Origin: Paulinella micropora
Lineage: Eukaryota; Cercozoa; Imbricatea; Euglyphida
Direction: 5' to 3'
Length of the DNA stretch: 63,881 nt
NCBI GenBank assembly: GCA_009731375.1
Contig: BJOX01000200.1
Coordinates: 257,501 to 321,381 of the forward strand
The translations under genes were made by a program, and so were the position numbers. Below the pieces are notes generated by a model. That model saw nothing but the letters and a program-made list of their open reading frames with translations. It was not told where the DNA came from and did no database searches. Shown in pieces: positions 32,382-42,773 of the stretch. Positions within the stretch are counted from its first letter, which is position 1. Every line of letters starts with the position of its first letter.

Positions 32382-33299
32382 GATGCCTTGGAGCGGACGG
32401 CGGATCAATTTGGAAACCCACGGCCGCTGTTGACACGGACACAGAGAGCGGAGGAGATTGCGAGGCTGAGAGAGGAGGTAACGTTCGAACAGGATGCGGA
32501 GGAGAAGAAAAGATTGCAGGACGCAATAGAGGAATTGGAGACGGGTTCACATGAGAGAGTTTCACAGAAACAAAAGCGGGATGAGGAAAAGCGGAGAGAG
32601 GAGGACAAGAAACGGGAAGAGGGAGGAATACAAGGTAGGGAGGGGGACGCAGAGGGGAAAGGCGCGGGGGCGCAAGGGGGTCAAGACACAATTACAGTAC
32701 AGGAGGGCCATCGAAGCCGGAGGCACCGGAGGGGCACCTGGGGATCAAGAACAAGCGAGGCCTGTGGGTGGATAAAGCGGCGGAGATTGAAAAGATCAAA
32801 TGGAAGATGGGCAAGTTCTACTTGATGATGCCGGCGGCAAAAGAGGTAAGCGATGATACACTGGACGACTTTTATGTCATGAGGGTTTTAAATCAGGGGG
32901 GGACGTCACGACATAAGGCGGGGAAGGGAATAACGCCGGTGATGCACTTGTGGAGGAGTAGTGACGAGCTCGCGAAGGAAAAGATGCGGCGGTTTGATCC
33001 GGTTTTTCTGGAAAAGGCGGGGAAAAGGCGAGAAACGTGGGATGCCACCATCAAGTTGGACGTATAATATCCCATTCACCATTCAAACGAGACCGCGGTT
33101 GGTGCTGAATGTGCCGTTCGACCTCACGGAAGAGAGGCGGATACCGGCACAGATTTGGGACGAGATAGATGCGGAGGGATTGCCTTTCGATATTATCGGC
33201 GCTCCACCAGCAGCGGTTGGATCAAGAGGCAAGAAGCGGCCTACGACGGGTGGTCGGATGACACGGGCAAGAGGCCGGGCACAACAAGGAAGAGGGTGA
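32382..33299 (+). CDS. Ty3-type element 3' ORFs after integrase (frameshifted)
   Basis: Use this copy; the other is 31491-32371. An Arg/Glu/Lys-rich helical frame (LERTADQFGNPRPLLTRTQR) is followed by a frame with EKIKWKMGKFYLMMPAAKEV and DFYVMRVLNQGGTSRHKAG. After a shift near 33,065 comes YNIPFTIQTRPRLVLNVPFD, ending Arg/Gly-rich at 33299. The region may be a tail of the polyprotein. No domain recognised. Confidence 0.45.
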
Positions 33300-34534
33300 T
33301 GAATGGGTGACGAGTGAGAGGATAGAATAGGAATGGAGAAGATGAAAGATGAGAAAGAAGATGAGGGATGACGAGATGAGAAGAATTCGAACTGCGGGCA
33401 AATGACGGGGTGATGACGGTACTACCGAATTGCGGGTATATGATGGGTGATATTGGCTTCTATGACTTGCGGATATACGAAGGGGTGATAGCGGTATACA
33501 TGAATTGCGGGACTTTATAAGGGGGTGATGAGAATATGAATGACATACGAGTTCGAAGATGAATGAAGATGGGGGTGGGGGAGCGGTATACTTTTACTTT
33601 AACAGGTACGGTGACGGGCATGCGACATGCATTTTATACCAACAAGGTACACATTGTGACGACGCGGGTGAACATACAAATACGGGAAGATTACTATATC
33701 CTTCAGGCTCACGGGTATAGGAATATATAATATCATGTGACTTTACGGTGTGATGGGGGAAATATCAAACTGACATATCGGGCATAGCGGATATATCGGG
33801 AAATGAATGACATACATATCCTATGCCTGACAGGCTCTTGGGGCAAACTGGGAAGCGGACTGGCACAAGACTTTATTTTATTCCGCTCTGTGACGAGCGA
33901 TGATATTGAACTTTATATATTCTTCTTATACCAGCGGATACAAGGGACATACGGGTTGAACGGGGGGATAATGCATATTGACTAATCCAGTTTAGATAGA
34001 GAGGGGTAGAATAGCGAGGGGGAGGAAGACAGGGAATAACAAATAGGGATAGTCAATAGGATGGATAGGATAGTCGGGGGTGGATGGTATAGTCAGAGGA
34101 TAGGATAGTGAGAGGGGAGGGGGCGCGGGACAGGAATGACAAAGGTGAAGAAGAAAGCTGACGAGAAGAAAGAGAAAGGGGACAACGGGAAAGCGGCAAC
34201 TCTGACACTCGGGTGAGGGGGGGCACCAGAGTGAAAATATCATTCAGGGGGGGCTGCGAAGGGGATCAAAAGGGGACATGGACATTTTTTTGGGGGGGGA
34301 GAAGGGATGGAGTGATGAATAGATGGGGGGGTGTGTATATCATTCGTGTTATTAGTCCTCAGGTTCGTTTCAAGCATGGCGTTTCAGAGCCGGAGGGGCC
34401 TTGGTAGGGGTAGCAAAGGTCCGGGGGAGCCTTTCCTTGCCTACGTTACCTCTGAGCTGGGCGACCGGGACTACAGCGCACCGAGAGGGCATTATGAGGC
34501 TATTAAAAGCCAGAAGTATCAGTTCGAGTTAAAG
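33300..34534 (+). other. 3' non-coding region of the Ty3-type element
   Basis: Contains about three degenerate ~50-bp repeats with GAATTGCGGGTATATGA at 33395-33530. A second purine tract at about 34,290-34,310 resembles the one before the 3' repeat. A small frame at 34376-34549 (57 codons, AFQSRRGLGRGSKGPGEPF) is the only possible ORF and runs into the minisatellite. Confidence 0.5.
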
Positions 34535-34830
34535 TGGGATTCGGCGTGACCGAGACGGGGGCGGCTTCGACAAGTGGGATTCGGCGTGACCGAGACGGGG
34601 GCGGCTTCGACAAGAGGGATTCGGCGTGACCGAGACGGGGGCGGTTTCGACAAGTGGGATTCGGCGTGACCGAGACGGGGGCGGCTTCGACAAGTGGGAT
34701 TCGGCGTGACCGAGACGGGGCGGCCTCGGCAAGTGGGATTCGGCGTGACCGAGACGGGGGCGACTTCGACAGGTTGGATTCGGCGTGACCGAGACGGGGG
34801 CGGCTTCAACACGTTGGAGGCGGCGTGACT
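34535..34830. repeat. 40-bp minisatellite, about seven units
   Basis: Unit GGGATTCGGCGTGACCGAGA followed by CGGGGGCGGCTTCGACAAGT. Minor variation between units; the last ones decay. Sits inside the element's 3' region. Long minus-strand frames here are translated repeats. Confidence 0.9.
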
Positions 34831-35344
34831 CAGACGGCGGCTGCGTCTGGGCACGAGGAGCAGCAACAACATATGGATATCGATCGAACGGCGGCTTGGC
34901 TTGGGAAGCATCGGATTGGCGGGTTCAACGGAGTCACGGAAGCGGGAAGGGAAGACTCGCCCAGGATAGTATAGACCGGCCGACACTAGCTCGGGGGGAC
35001 GTTGAGTGACTAGGGGCCGGTTACTAGGCAAGGAATGGAGGATATTAATAAAAGGCAAGTTGTACGGAGGATGCATTTTCAGGCATGAGGTGGCGGAAAC
35101 CGATTCAACAGGCGACGAATTGCGTAACGGGAAGTTACTGTGACCAAAATTTTACATAATGTAAGTGTCACACAGTGGCGTCACGTTGGCCCAACCTACA
35201 ATTTTGTTTAATTTGTTATTACAGGTACAGCGTCGACCGTCACTCAGGTTCGTATTTGCATTTTATCCAGAGGTTGGTCGGCGGGGGCGTAAGTTCGACT
35301 CCTCGCGCGCATACTGGCGAGCGCGCTCGGGGGGGAGAAGGGAT
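34831..35344 (+). other. End of the Ty3-type element's 3' region
   Basis: No gene seen. Ends in the polypurine tract GGGGGGGAGAAGGGA next to the 3' repeat. Confidence 0.5.
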
Positions 35345-35530
35345 TATGCCGGCCCACCCGATATATAACATATAATGGCAATACTGATCGTTCCGGTCTC
35401 ATTTTACTGTCGGTTAATCCTTTGGTCTGGAGATTACGGAGTCCCTACTTTAGGTATTCCTCAGTCTTCATATCGTTATTATAGTAACGGTTGTCTGTTT
35501 ATTAAATATCCTACTATCGCCGTAGTAACA
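35345..35530 (+). repeat. 3' terminal repeat of the Ty3-type element (186 bp)
   Basis: Starts TATGCCGGCCCACCC and ends GTAGTAACA. Followed by CCCG, matching the bases before the 5' copy. Confidence 0.78.
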
Positions 35531-35534
35531 CCCG

Positions 35535-36774
35535 GGCCGCAAGTGTAATATTACTAGAGCCATGATTATTGTAATATCATACTAATATTATTATTTTTTT
35601 TACGCAAACACTGTTTCATAGAGAATACTTGCCACTCGCCGTAGTAGAGATGAGTGGGAAGAGCAAGTGAGATATTAATATTAATCAGTAGTACCAGAGA
35701 GTTATAAAATAGCAGGCGGGAATGGTTCTCATTCAGTGTTAATATATAAATTCATCGTTCTGCAAAGTTAATAATACTGCAGGTGAGAGGGGGACGCCCC
35801 GGTTGCTGGTTGTTGACTGCGAGCATTCCGAAGGCCGTTGTTGATGGGGTTCCATGTCCATCCTATCTCCGTCTCATCTCGTTTTTCTTTTCTTCCAATT
35901 TTCACTTTGCGGTCACTACCGGTATTAATAGTCATTATAACTGTTTTTTCAATAATTTTGATTTTTTTATTTTTTTATTAATTAATATGCAAACTTTAAA
36001 ATTTGACATCGTTTATTGATAGTACTAATAATATGATATGCACACAATATAATGTATGACTGCTACATCAATACACTCTCGACTTATTCGACTCTGAAGA
36101 AAAATCATCCGACAATTATGAAATGATTTTCTCAGTCTGTATTCGAAGTTGAATATGACGATGCCGCGCCTGAGCATGCCTTTCGAAAGTTTTTGTCGCG
36201 AGCATTCTAATAGCTTCTTCAGAATTGTTGTAAATGCCATTACTAAATACTATATTATTTAGTATATTCTTGGGTCAAACTATCATTGTAGTATTACTTG
36301 GACACGCACAGTTATCACTATGGGCTATCAAGCTTTGCCATGTCCGTGGCATGATAAAGACAAAAGAAATAATAAAATATCATGTAACCTGGCGTAAGAT
36401 ATATAATCCAATATAATGGTGTAGGCTATAATGTAATATAATGTAATACCATGAGATTGTTTGTGCTCTTTGGTTATTATACATCACAACCCTGAGTCGA
36501 TGGTGTTATTGCTATTACATTACTGTATTTACTGTATTATCGCCTGAAATAATTCTCATATGATACCCGGAAGTTACATTTTTCTGGTGTATTATCGTCG
36601 ATTAGGTCGCAAATGGCATTGAAATTTCAATGCATGCATTGAAAGCTGAACAATGATTTTGATGCATGCATTGAAATTTCAATGCATGCATTCACAAGTT
36701 CAACATTATTTGTTTACAGCTTGGGACCATTGGATGGATTGCATCCGAAATCCCGAGGGAAACGCATACATATA
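35535..36774. other. AT-rich intergenic sequence, no supported gene
   Basis: Short minus-strand frame at 36025-36240 has no recognisable features. At 36705-36770 a TTTGTTTACAG followed by an open + frame (WDHWMDCIRNPEGNAYI) could be an isolated exon but nothing connects to it. Confidence 0.5.
36662..36691. repeat. Perfect 30-bp palindrome
   Basis: ATGCATGCATTGAAA and its exact reverse complement back to back. A related half (GCATTGAAATTTCAATGCATGC) lies 40 bp upstream at about 36,618. Confidence 0.9.
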
Positions 36775-36855
36775 CTACTACTACTACTACTACTCCTGCT
36801 ACTACTACTACTACTCCTGCTGCTACTACTACTACTACTACCACTACTACTACTA

Positions 36856-36927
<72 letters not shown>

Positions 36928-36961
36928 GTTCTAGTTCTAGTTCTAGTACGAGTACTAGTAC

Positions 36962-37011
<50 letters not shown>

Positions 37012-37047
37012 CTAGTACTAGTACTGCTGCTACTGCTACTACTACTA

Positions 37048-37081
<34 letters not shown>

Positions 37082-37100
37082 CACTACCACTACCACTACT
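36775..37100. repeat. (CTA)n / (TAG)n trinucleotide block
   Basis: Switches from CTA to TAG units at about 36,955 and back at about 37,025, so it can fold on itself. Frames through it are low complexity. Confidence 0.9.
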
Positions 37101-37104
37101 TTTT

Positions 37105-37250
37105 CCCGCTCTTTGGTGTGCACATATGCCGCCTGCCACCGGACCTTTCCTCCCTCTGGTGGCGTGTTTACGCCACTGACAAGCTGATCTCCGGTCTCTG
37201 GTGTACATAGTAGTACTAGTAGTACCGTCTGTGAGCGGACGGTCCACATA
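37105..37250 (-). other. Open minus-strand stretch of unknown status
   Basis: Reads TGDQLVSGVNTPPEGGKVRW on the minus strand. It does not fit the phase of the SAM gene, which ends at 37317. Could be an exon of another transcript or chance. Confidence 0.25.
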
Positions 37251-37316
37251 AGTAAGGTGAAACGCGCGCGAAAGGAAAGCGGAGGGGGAAGCGGAACAAG
37301 GAAGGCGCCGACTTCT

Positions 37317-37340
37317 CTATTTCAAGTGATGCAATTTTGC
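37317..37340 (-). CDS. SAM-domain gene, terminal exon (AKLHHLK, stop)
   Basis: Eight codons including TAG, after a strong acceptor (CTATGTTGTCTCAG). Phase 0 matches the SAM exon upstream. Confidence 0.6.
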   Translation of the reverse strand, partial: AKLHHLK

Positions 37341-37344
37341 CTGA

Positions 37345-37535
37345 GACAACATAGACACACACGCACACATACATACATGCATACTTACTTGCTTACTTGC
37401 TTACTTACTTACTACTTACGTTAGTTCCTTACTTTACTTACTTATTTACTTACTTACTTACTCACTCACTTACTTACTTACTTACTTATTTACTTACTTA
37501 CTCATTTACTTACTTACTTGCTTGCATACTTACTC

Positions 37536-37570
<35 letters not shown>

Positions 37571-37599
37571 GACTCACTTACTTATCTATTTAAGCATAC
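37345..37599. repeat. (CTTA)n array, intron of the SAM gene
   Basis: Tetranucleotide repeat. On the minus strand the donor GTATGC follows the SAM exon directly. Confidence 0.85.
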
Positions 37600-37686
37600 C
37601 AAGATTTTTTCGCGGATCTGACGCTTGTACAAGCCTAGTTCGGTCAAGGACTCAGCATCGAGATTGTGTAACTCCCTCCCGGTAAT
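37600..37686 (-). CDS. SAM-domain gene, exon with the C-terminal half of the SAM fold
   Basis: 29 codons, phase 0/0, between ATCAATTGTGCAG and CTTG/GTATGC. ITGRELHNLDAESLTELG then LYKRQIREKIL matches the sterile alpha motif pattern (I-x-G-x-x-L-x-x-L, then E-L-G, then R-x-K-I-L). SAM domains mediate protein-protein binding or polymerisation. With the exons at 38675 and 38936 it makes a complete domain of about 60 residues. Confidence 0.85.
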
Positions 37687-37689
37687 CTG

Positions 37690-37950
37690 CACAATTGATA
37701 ATGCAAGACAAGTTCGGTGAATGATTTGGCGGCGTCGAGACAGTGTAACATCCACATAAAGCATTCACCGCCAATTACCTAGGTAATTACCCTTGATGTG
37801 GTTGGCTTCCCGGGGAAATTCCCTGAATTTCGGAATTTCCCCGTGAAGCTAACCACAACAAGGGTAATTACCTAGGTACTTGGCAGTGAATGCTTTTATG
37901 TGATCTCCCGGTGATCTGCGCTATTGATGTAATAGTCAAGAAGCCATGCA
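37690..37950 (-). pseudogene. Duplicate of the SAM exon, interrupted by a MITE-like insertion
   Basis: AATAGCGCAG/ATCACCGGGAG (about 37,905-37,935) and the continuation LHCLDAAKSFTEL (about 37,700-37,750) align with the functional exon once the element at 37753-37902 and one ATC are removed. Confidence 0.7.
37753..37902. mobile_element. 150-bp MITE-like inverted repeat with ATC target duplication
   Basis: Two arms of about 70 bp, ~90% matching in inverted orientation (CACATAAAGCATTCACCGCC and its counterpart ending TTTTATGTG). Flanked by ATC on both sides. No coding capacity. The empty site is seen in the paralogous SAM exon. Confidence 0.8.
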
Positions 37951-37989
37951 CATCTTTTTATGGGTATGCAACCAAATTCTGTCTGTGAC

Positions 37990-38450
37990 TCGCATACAGA
38001 CTGTTCAACATCTCCATGAATAAATGAATAAATGAATGAATGAATGAATGAATATATGAATGAATGAACGAACGAATGAATGAATGAATGAATGAATGAA
38101 TGAGTGAGTGAATGAGTGAATGAATGAATGAATGAATGAATGAGCGAGTGAATGAATGAATGAATGAATGAATGAATGAACGAATGAATGAATGAATGAA
38201 TGAATGAATGAACGAACGAACGAACGAATGAATGATTGAATGAATGAATGAATTAATGAACGAACGAAGAATGAATGAATGAATGAACGAATGAATTGAA
38301 TGAATGAACGAATGAACCGAGTGAACGAATGAACGAACGAATGAACGAATGAATGAATGAATGAATGAATGAACTAAAGAACGAATGAAGGAATGAACGA
38401 ACGAAACAATAAATGAATGAACCAAAGAATGAATGAATGAATGGAATGAA
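37990..38450. repeat. (GAAT)n array with GAAC variants
   Basis: Long tetranucleotide array. Intron of the SAM gene. Confidence 0.9.
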
Positions 38451-38454
38451 TGTG

Positions 38455-38510
38455 TGTAAAATCTCCCCGGCAATCTGCACAGTAGATGTCCAGAATCCAT
38501 ACTTATCTTT
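38455..38510 (-). pseudogene. Partial copy of the SAM exon start
   Basis: TCTACTGTGCAG/ATTGCCGGGGAGATTT repeats the acceptor and first codons of the SAM exon, then ends in (GAAT)n without a donor. Confidence 0.6.
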
Positions 38511-38674
38511 TCCGTATGTGTGTATGTATGTATGTATGTATGTCTGTATCAACACTAGGAATGATTAAAAACTGACAAGATGACAGTTGGATGATAGAGG
38601 CTCTTAACTATCCTCGATTTTTGAGTCTTATATGTATAGATATACACATGCATACGTGCACATGTAGGTGGTAC

Positions 38675-38716
38675 GTTATTGACGAAGCAGTTCTTCATGA
38701 CGATGGTCGCTTCAGC
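38675..38716 (-). CDS. SAM-domain gene, middle SAM exon (AEATIVMKNCFVNN)
   Basis: 14 codons, phase 0/0, between GATTTGCACGCAG and AATAAC/GTACCA. FVNN joined to ITG of the next exon gives the SAM motif F-x-x-N-x-I-x-G. The plus strand is also open here, but the minus acceptor, phase and domain fit are better. Confidence 0.7.
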
Positions 38717-38799
38717 CTGCGTGCAAATCAAACATATAATATGTATCGTATGTATGTATGTATGTATGTTTGTGTATGTATGTATGTATGTATGTATGT

Positions 38800-38822
38800 A
38801 ATACCGGATTCGGGGATCTTTA
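38800..38822 (-). pseudogene. Copy of the end of the exon at 38936-38987
   Basis: ATCCCCGAATCCG/GTATTA repeats the last bases and donor of the upstream exon (TATCCCCGACCCG/GTATGA) inside (TATG)n. Confidence 0.55.
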
Positions 38823-38935
38823 GATAAATGTTATACATATTTACATATTTACATTTTATACTAAAAGATTAAGCATATTCTTCTTTGTATACGCATTTGT
38901 ACTAAATATGTTGTATGTATTCATGTTTGTCATAC

Positions 38936-38987
38936 CGGGTCGGGGATAAAAATGGCGAACCATTCCGCCGTACCGAGAGTATCCCAA
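38936..38987 (-). CDS. SAM-domain gene, first SAM exon (WDTLGTAEWFAIFIPDP)
   Basis: 52 nt between TATGTGTATAG and CCCG/GTATGA; one base plus 17 codons. W-x(7)-W-F fits the start of a SAM helix 1. In phase with 38675-38716. Confidence 0.65.
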
Positions 38988-38999
38988 CTATACACATAA

Positions 39000-39420
39000 C
39001 ACACATGTATAGAAGGATGCATATGAGAGGAGGAGGAGGAGGAGGAGGAGAGGAGAGGAGAGGAGGAGGAGGAGGAGGGAAGAAGGGGAGAGAAGGAGGA
39101 GGAGAGGAGAGAAGGTAGGGAAAGGAAGAGGAGGAGAGGAGAGGAGAGAAGAGGAGAGCCAAGAAGGAGGAGGAGAGGAGAGAAGGAGAGGAGAGGAAAA
39201 GGAGGAGAGAAGCAGGAGGGCACGATGTCTCGAGAGAAAGGGAAGAGAGAAGGAAGAGCGAAGGAAGAAGAGAGAAGGCGGAGGAGAGGGCACGATGCCT
39301 CTAGACAAAGAAGAGAGAAGGAAGAAGAGAGAAGAAGGATAGGAGATGTACGTGACGACACTTTCCGGCACGATGCCCCGAGAACGCATGGAACTGAAGA
39401 CCAGAGCTGAGAGAGAGAGG
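39000..39420. repeat. (GGA)n/(GAGA)n purine block with three GGCATCGTGCC copies
   Basis: Low complexity. On the minus strand an exon-like unit at 39357-39406 ((TC)n-CAG, LVFSSMRSRGIVPESV, then GTCACG) has two truncated copies (RGIVP and RDIVP) near 39,295 and 39,225. Confidence 0.6.
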
Positions 39421-39470
39421 GGGGGGGGGGGGGGGANNNNNNNNNNNNNNNNNNNNNNNNNNNNNNNNNN

Positions 39471-39519
<49 letters not shown>

Positions 39520-39558
39520 GAGAGACGTATATATATATATATATACATATATCATATG

Positions 39559-39590
<32 letters not shown>

Positions 39591-39656
39591 ACACTCACTC
39601 ACTCACACACACACACACCCACACACACACACACACACACACACTGGCACACACAA

Positions 39657-39749
<93 letters not shown>

Positions 39750-39790
39750 TAGATAGATAGATAGATAGATAGACAGATAGATAGACAGAC

Positions 39791-39824
<34 letters not shown>
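39421..39824. repeat. (G)n, gap, (GA)n, (TA)n, (CA)n, (TA)n, (ATAG)n
   Basis: Simple repeats only; a 34-N gap at 39437-39470. Confidence 0.95.
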
Positions 39825-39826
<2 letters not shown>

Positions 39827-39891
39827 GAGATATCGCAAAAGGAATGTAGTCCTTGCAAAGGAACGCAGTTTCACATCAAACAGCAATTTGT
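39825..39891 (-). repeat. Dispersed repeat copy 1 (minus frame LLFDVKLRSFARTTFL)
   Basis: 67 bases nearly identical to parts of 55792-55891 and 63415-63507. Flanked on both sides by (GATA)n. Confidence 0.85.
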
Positions 39892-40075
39892 TAGATAGAT
39901 AGATAGATAGATAGATAGAGTAGATAGATAGATAGATAGAGTAGATATCTTAGATAGATAGGTTGATAGATTGTAGATTGATAGATTGATAGATAGATAG
40001 ATGGATAGATGGATATATAGATGGATAGATAGATGTACAGAACACAAAGTGTTACTCATGCGTTCTTGTTCCTTG
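39892..40075. repeat. (ATAG)n microsatellite
   Basis: Interrupted tetranucleotide array; no exon seen. Confidence 0.85.
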
Positions 40076-40109
40076 CTTCCTGAATCCAGCATCGTGTCCA
40101 GAACCACGT

Positions 40110-40412
40110 GCGTCTTCCTCTTCTTCTACATCAACAACGACAACGCAACACACGTTCACACACATATACTTTTCTTCTACAACAACAACAACGCAACACA
40201 CGTTCACACACGTATACTTTTCTTCTACATCAACATCAACAACGCAACACACGTTCACACACGTATACTTTTCTTCTACATCAACATCAACAACGCAACA
40301 CACGTTCACACACATATACTTTTTTTCTTCTGCGATAACAACGCAACACATGGTCACAAGTAAACGTCGCTTCTTCTTCAATAACAACGCAACACACGTT
40401 CACACACGTAAA
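40110..40412. repeat. ~48-bp minisatellite, six to seven units
   Basis: Unit contains CAACGCAACACACGTTCACA then CACGTATACTTTTCTTCTAC and a variable (ATCAAC) linker. Frames on both strands are repetitive. Confidence 0.85.
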
Positions 40413-40427
40413 CGCAATGAGATCGGC

Positions 40428-40429
<2 letters not shown>

Positions 40430-40482
<53 letters not shown>

Positions 40483-40504
40483 GCATACACACACATACAC
40501 ACAC

Positions 40505-40580
<76 letters not shown>

Positions 40581-40640
40581 GCTTTCTAAATTATTGGATA
40601 TGCACATGCAAGAGTTGGTACACATACATACATACATGCA

Positions 40641-40672
<32 letters not shown>

Positions 40673-40850
40673 CATACAGACAGACAGACAGACACACATA
40701 CATACATACTTACATACATACATACTTACATACATACATACTTACATACATACAGACAGACAGACAAGACAAACAGACATACACACATACAGACAGACAT
40801 ACATAGTTACATACATACACATACATACATACATACATACATACATACAT
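40430..40850. repeat. (TC)n, (CA)n, (TACA)n, (GACA)n
   Basis: Simple repeats; a short unique stretch at 40580-40620 has no supported exon. Confidence 0.9.
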
Positions 40851-40852
40851 GC

Positions 40853-40897
40853 CTTATTTGCCGTGGGCGTTATCGGGGGCGAAGCTCCCGACAAAAG
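40853..40897 (-). CDS. Pro/Thr-rich exon ([15 protein letters not shown])
   Basis: 15 codons, phase 0/0, from (CTAT)n-CTAG to ATAAG/GCATGT, a GC-type donor formed by (CATA)n. Fourth member of the SPP-x-PT exon array. Confidence 0.65.
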
Positions 40898-40981
40898 CTA
40901 GATAGATAGGTAGATAGATAGGCAGGTAGGCAGGTAGGTAGGTAGATAGATAGATAGATAGATAGATAGATGGATAGATAG

Positions 40982-41042
<61 letters not shown>

Positions 41043-41117
41043 GGATACATAGATACATAGATACATAGATACATAGATAAATACATACATACATATATAC
41101 ATACATACCTGCATTAC

Positions 41118-41159
41118 CTTGGTTGTTTCATGTTCTGTTGGAGTGATAGGGGGTGAAGA
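41118..41159 (-). CDS. Pro/Thr-rich exon ([14 protein letters not shown])
   Basis: 14 codons, phase 0/0, between TTTTGTCTGAG and CCAAG/GTAATG. Confidence 0.65.
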
Positions 41160-41179
41160 CTCAGACAAAAGATAGATAG

Positions 41180-41234
<55 letters not shown>

Positions 41235-41295
41235 CAGACAGATAGACAGATAGACAGCTAGATAGATAGACAGACAGACAGCTAGATAGATAGAC

Positions 41296-41333
<38 letters not shown>

Positions 41334-41381
41334 GTACATACATACATACATACATACATACATACATACATACATACATGC

Positions 41382-41430
41382 CTTGGTTGTTTCATGTGCT
41401 GTAGGGGTGAAAGAGGGTGAAAATCCAGTT
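41382..41430 (-). CDS. Pro/Thr-rich exon ([15 protein letters not shown])
   Basis: Ends CCAAG/GCATGT (GC donor). The 5' border is unclear; a shorter exon starting after CACCCCTACAG is possible. Confidence 0.5.
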
Positions 41431-41532
41431 AACAGATAGATAGATATATAGATAGATAGATAGATAGATAGATAGACAGATAGACAGATAGACAGATATA
41501 TAGATAATAGATAGATAGATAGATAGATAGAC

Positions 41533-41573
<41 letters not shown>

Positions 41574-41663
41574 TATAGATAGATAGATATACAAACACAC
41601 ACCATAAACACACACACACACAGACACACAGACAGACAGACAGATAGATAGATAGAGAGAGAG

Positions 41664-41701
<38 letters not shown>

Positions 41702-41825
41702 GTAGATAGGTAGATAGGTAGGTAGACAGACAGACAGACAGACAGACAGATAGATAGATAGGTAGATAGGTAGGTAGGTAGGCAGGTAGGTAGGTAGGTA
41801 GGTAGATAGATAGATAGACAGACAT

Positions 41826-41879
<54 letters not shown>

Positions 41880-41886
41880 GACAGAC

Positions 41887-41995
41887 CTTGGTTGTTTGAT
41901 TTGCAGTAGGAGAGATAGGGGGTGAAACCCCTGGGAAACGAGGAGTAGGAGAGACAGGGGGTGAATCCCCCATCAAACGAGAAAACTCCACGTCG
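41887..41995 (-). CDS. Pro/Thr-rich exon with an internal duplication
   Basis: 109 nt from GATTGTTGTAG to CCAAG/GTCTGT. Two SPP-x-SPT units in one exon ([20 protein letters not shown], then ANQTTK). In phase with 42774-42829. Extracellular, Hyp-rich-glycoprotein-like composition, but no signal peptide is visible because the 5' end is unknown. Confidence 0.7.
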
Positions 41996-42011
41996 CTACA
42001 ACAATCAACAC

Positions 42012-42078
<67 letters not shown>

Positions 42079-42773
42079 CACACATGCATACATACATACA
42101 TACATACATACACACACACATGCATACATACATACATACATACATACATACATACATACATACATACATACATGCGTACATACGTACATACGTACATACA
42201 TACATACATAGATTACATACATACATTACATACATACATTACATGTATGTATGTATGCATGTAATGTATGTATGTAAGTATGTATGTAAGTATGTGTGCA
42301 TGCATGCATGTGTGCATGCATGCATGTGTGCATGCATATATGTATGCATGTATGTATGCATGTATGTATGTATGTATGTATACATACATGCATGCATGCA
42401 TGCATACATGCATGCATGCATACATACATACATACATACATACGTACACACATACGTACGTACACACGTACCTACGTACAAACGTACGTACGTACAAACG
42501 TACGTACGTACACACGTACGTACGTACACAAGTACGTACGTACACACGCACTACGTACGTACGCACGTACGTACACGTACACACGCACTACGTACGTACG
42601 CACGTACGTACACGTACGTGCGTACGTACGTACGTACACGTACGTACGCACGTACACGTACGTGCGTACGTACGTACGTACACGTACGTACGTTACGTAC
42701 GTACGTTACGTACATACATACATACATACATACATACATACATACATACATACATACATACATACATAGTTAC

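Larger units (their letters stand above)
9488..35534 (+). mobile_element. Ty3-type (integrase-bearing) element with direct terminal repeats, hosting the copia element
   Basis: Bounded by ~186-bp direct repeats (9492... and 35345-35530) and a 4-bp duplication CCCG (9488-9491 and 35531-35534). A purine tract (GGGGGGGAGAAGGGA) precedes the 3' repeat. Inside: leader, charged ORFs, gag-like region, Ty3 integrase with GPY motif, and a long 3' region. No reverse transcriptase, RNase H or clear protease is present in the continuous sequence between gag-like and integrase. Removing the copia element and three apparent assembly duplications leaves about 11.2 kb. Confidence 0.75.
40898..42773. repeat. 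(GATA)n and (CATA)n arrays between the Pro/Thr-rich exons
   Basis: Outside the exons listed this span is tetranucleotide repeat, with a (TACG)/(TGCA) variant block at 42,240-42,720. On the minus strand each intron starts in (TATG)n and ends in (CTAT)n. Confidence 0.9.

Noticed and set aside
9488-35534. Ginger-type DNA transposon
   Set aside because: A Ty3-like integrase without RT and a 4-bp duplication would fit, but the termini are direct repeats with a polypurine tract, not inverted repeats.
36682-37249. Frames of poly-Leu/Val/Tyr around 36.8-37.1 kb
   Set aside because: Translation of (CTA)n/(TAG)n.
38668-38740. Plus-strand exon reading WYVIDEAVLHDDGRFSLRA
   Set aside because: Looks protein-like, but the minus strand has a better acceptor, keeps phase on both sides and completes a SAM domain.
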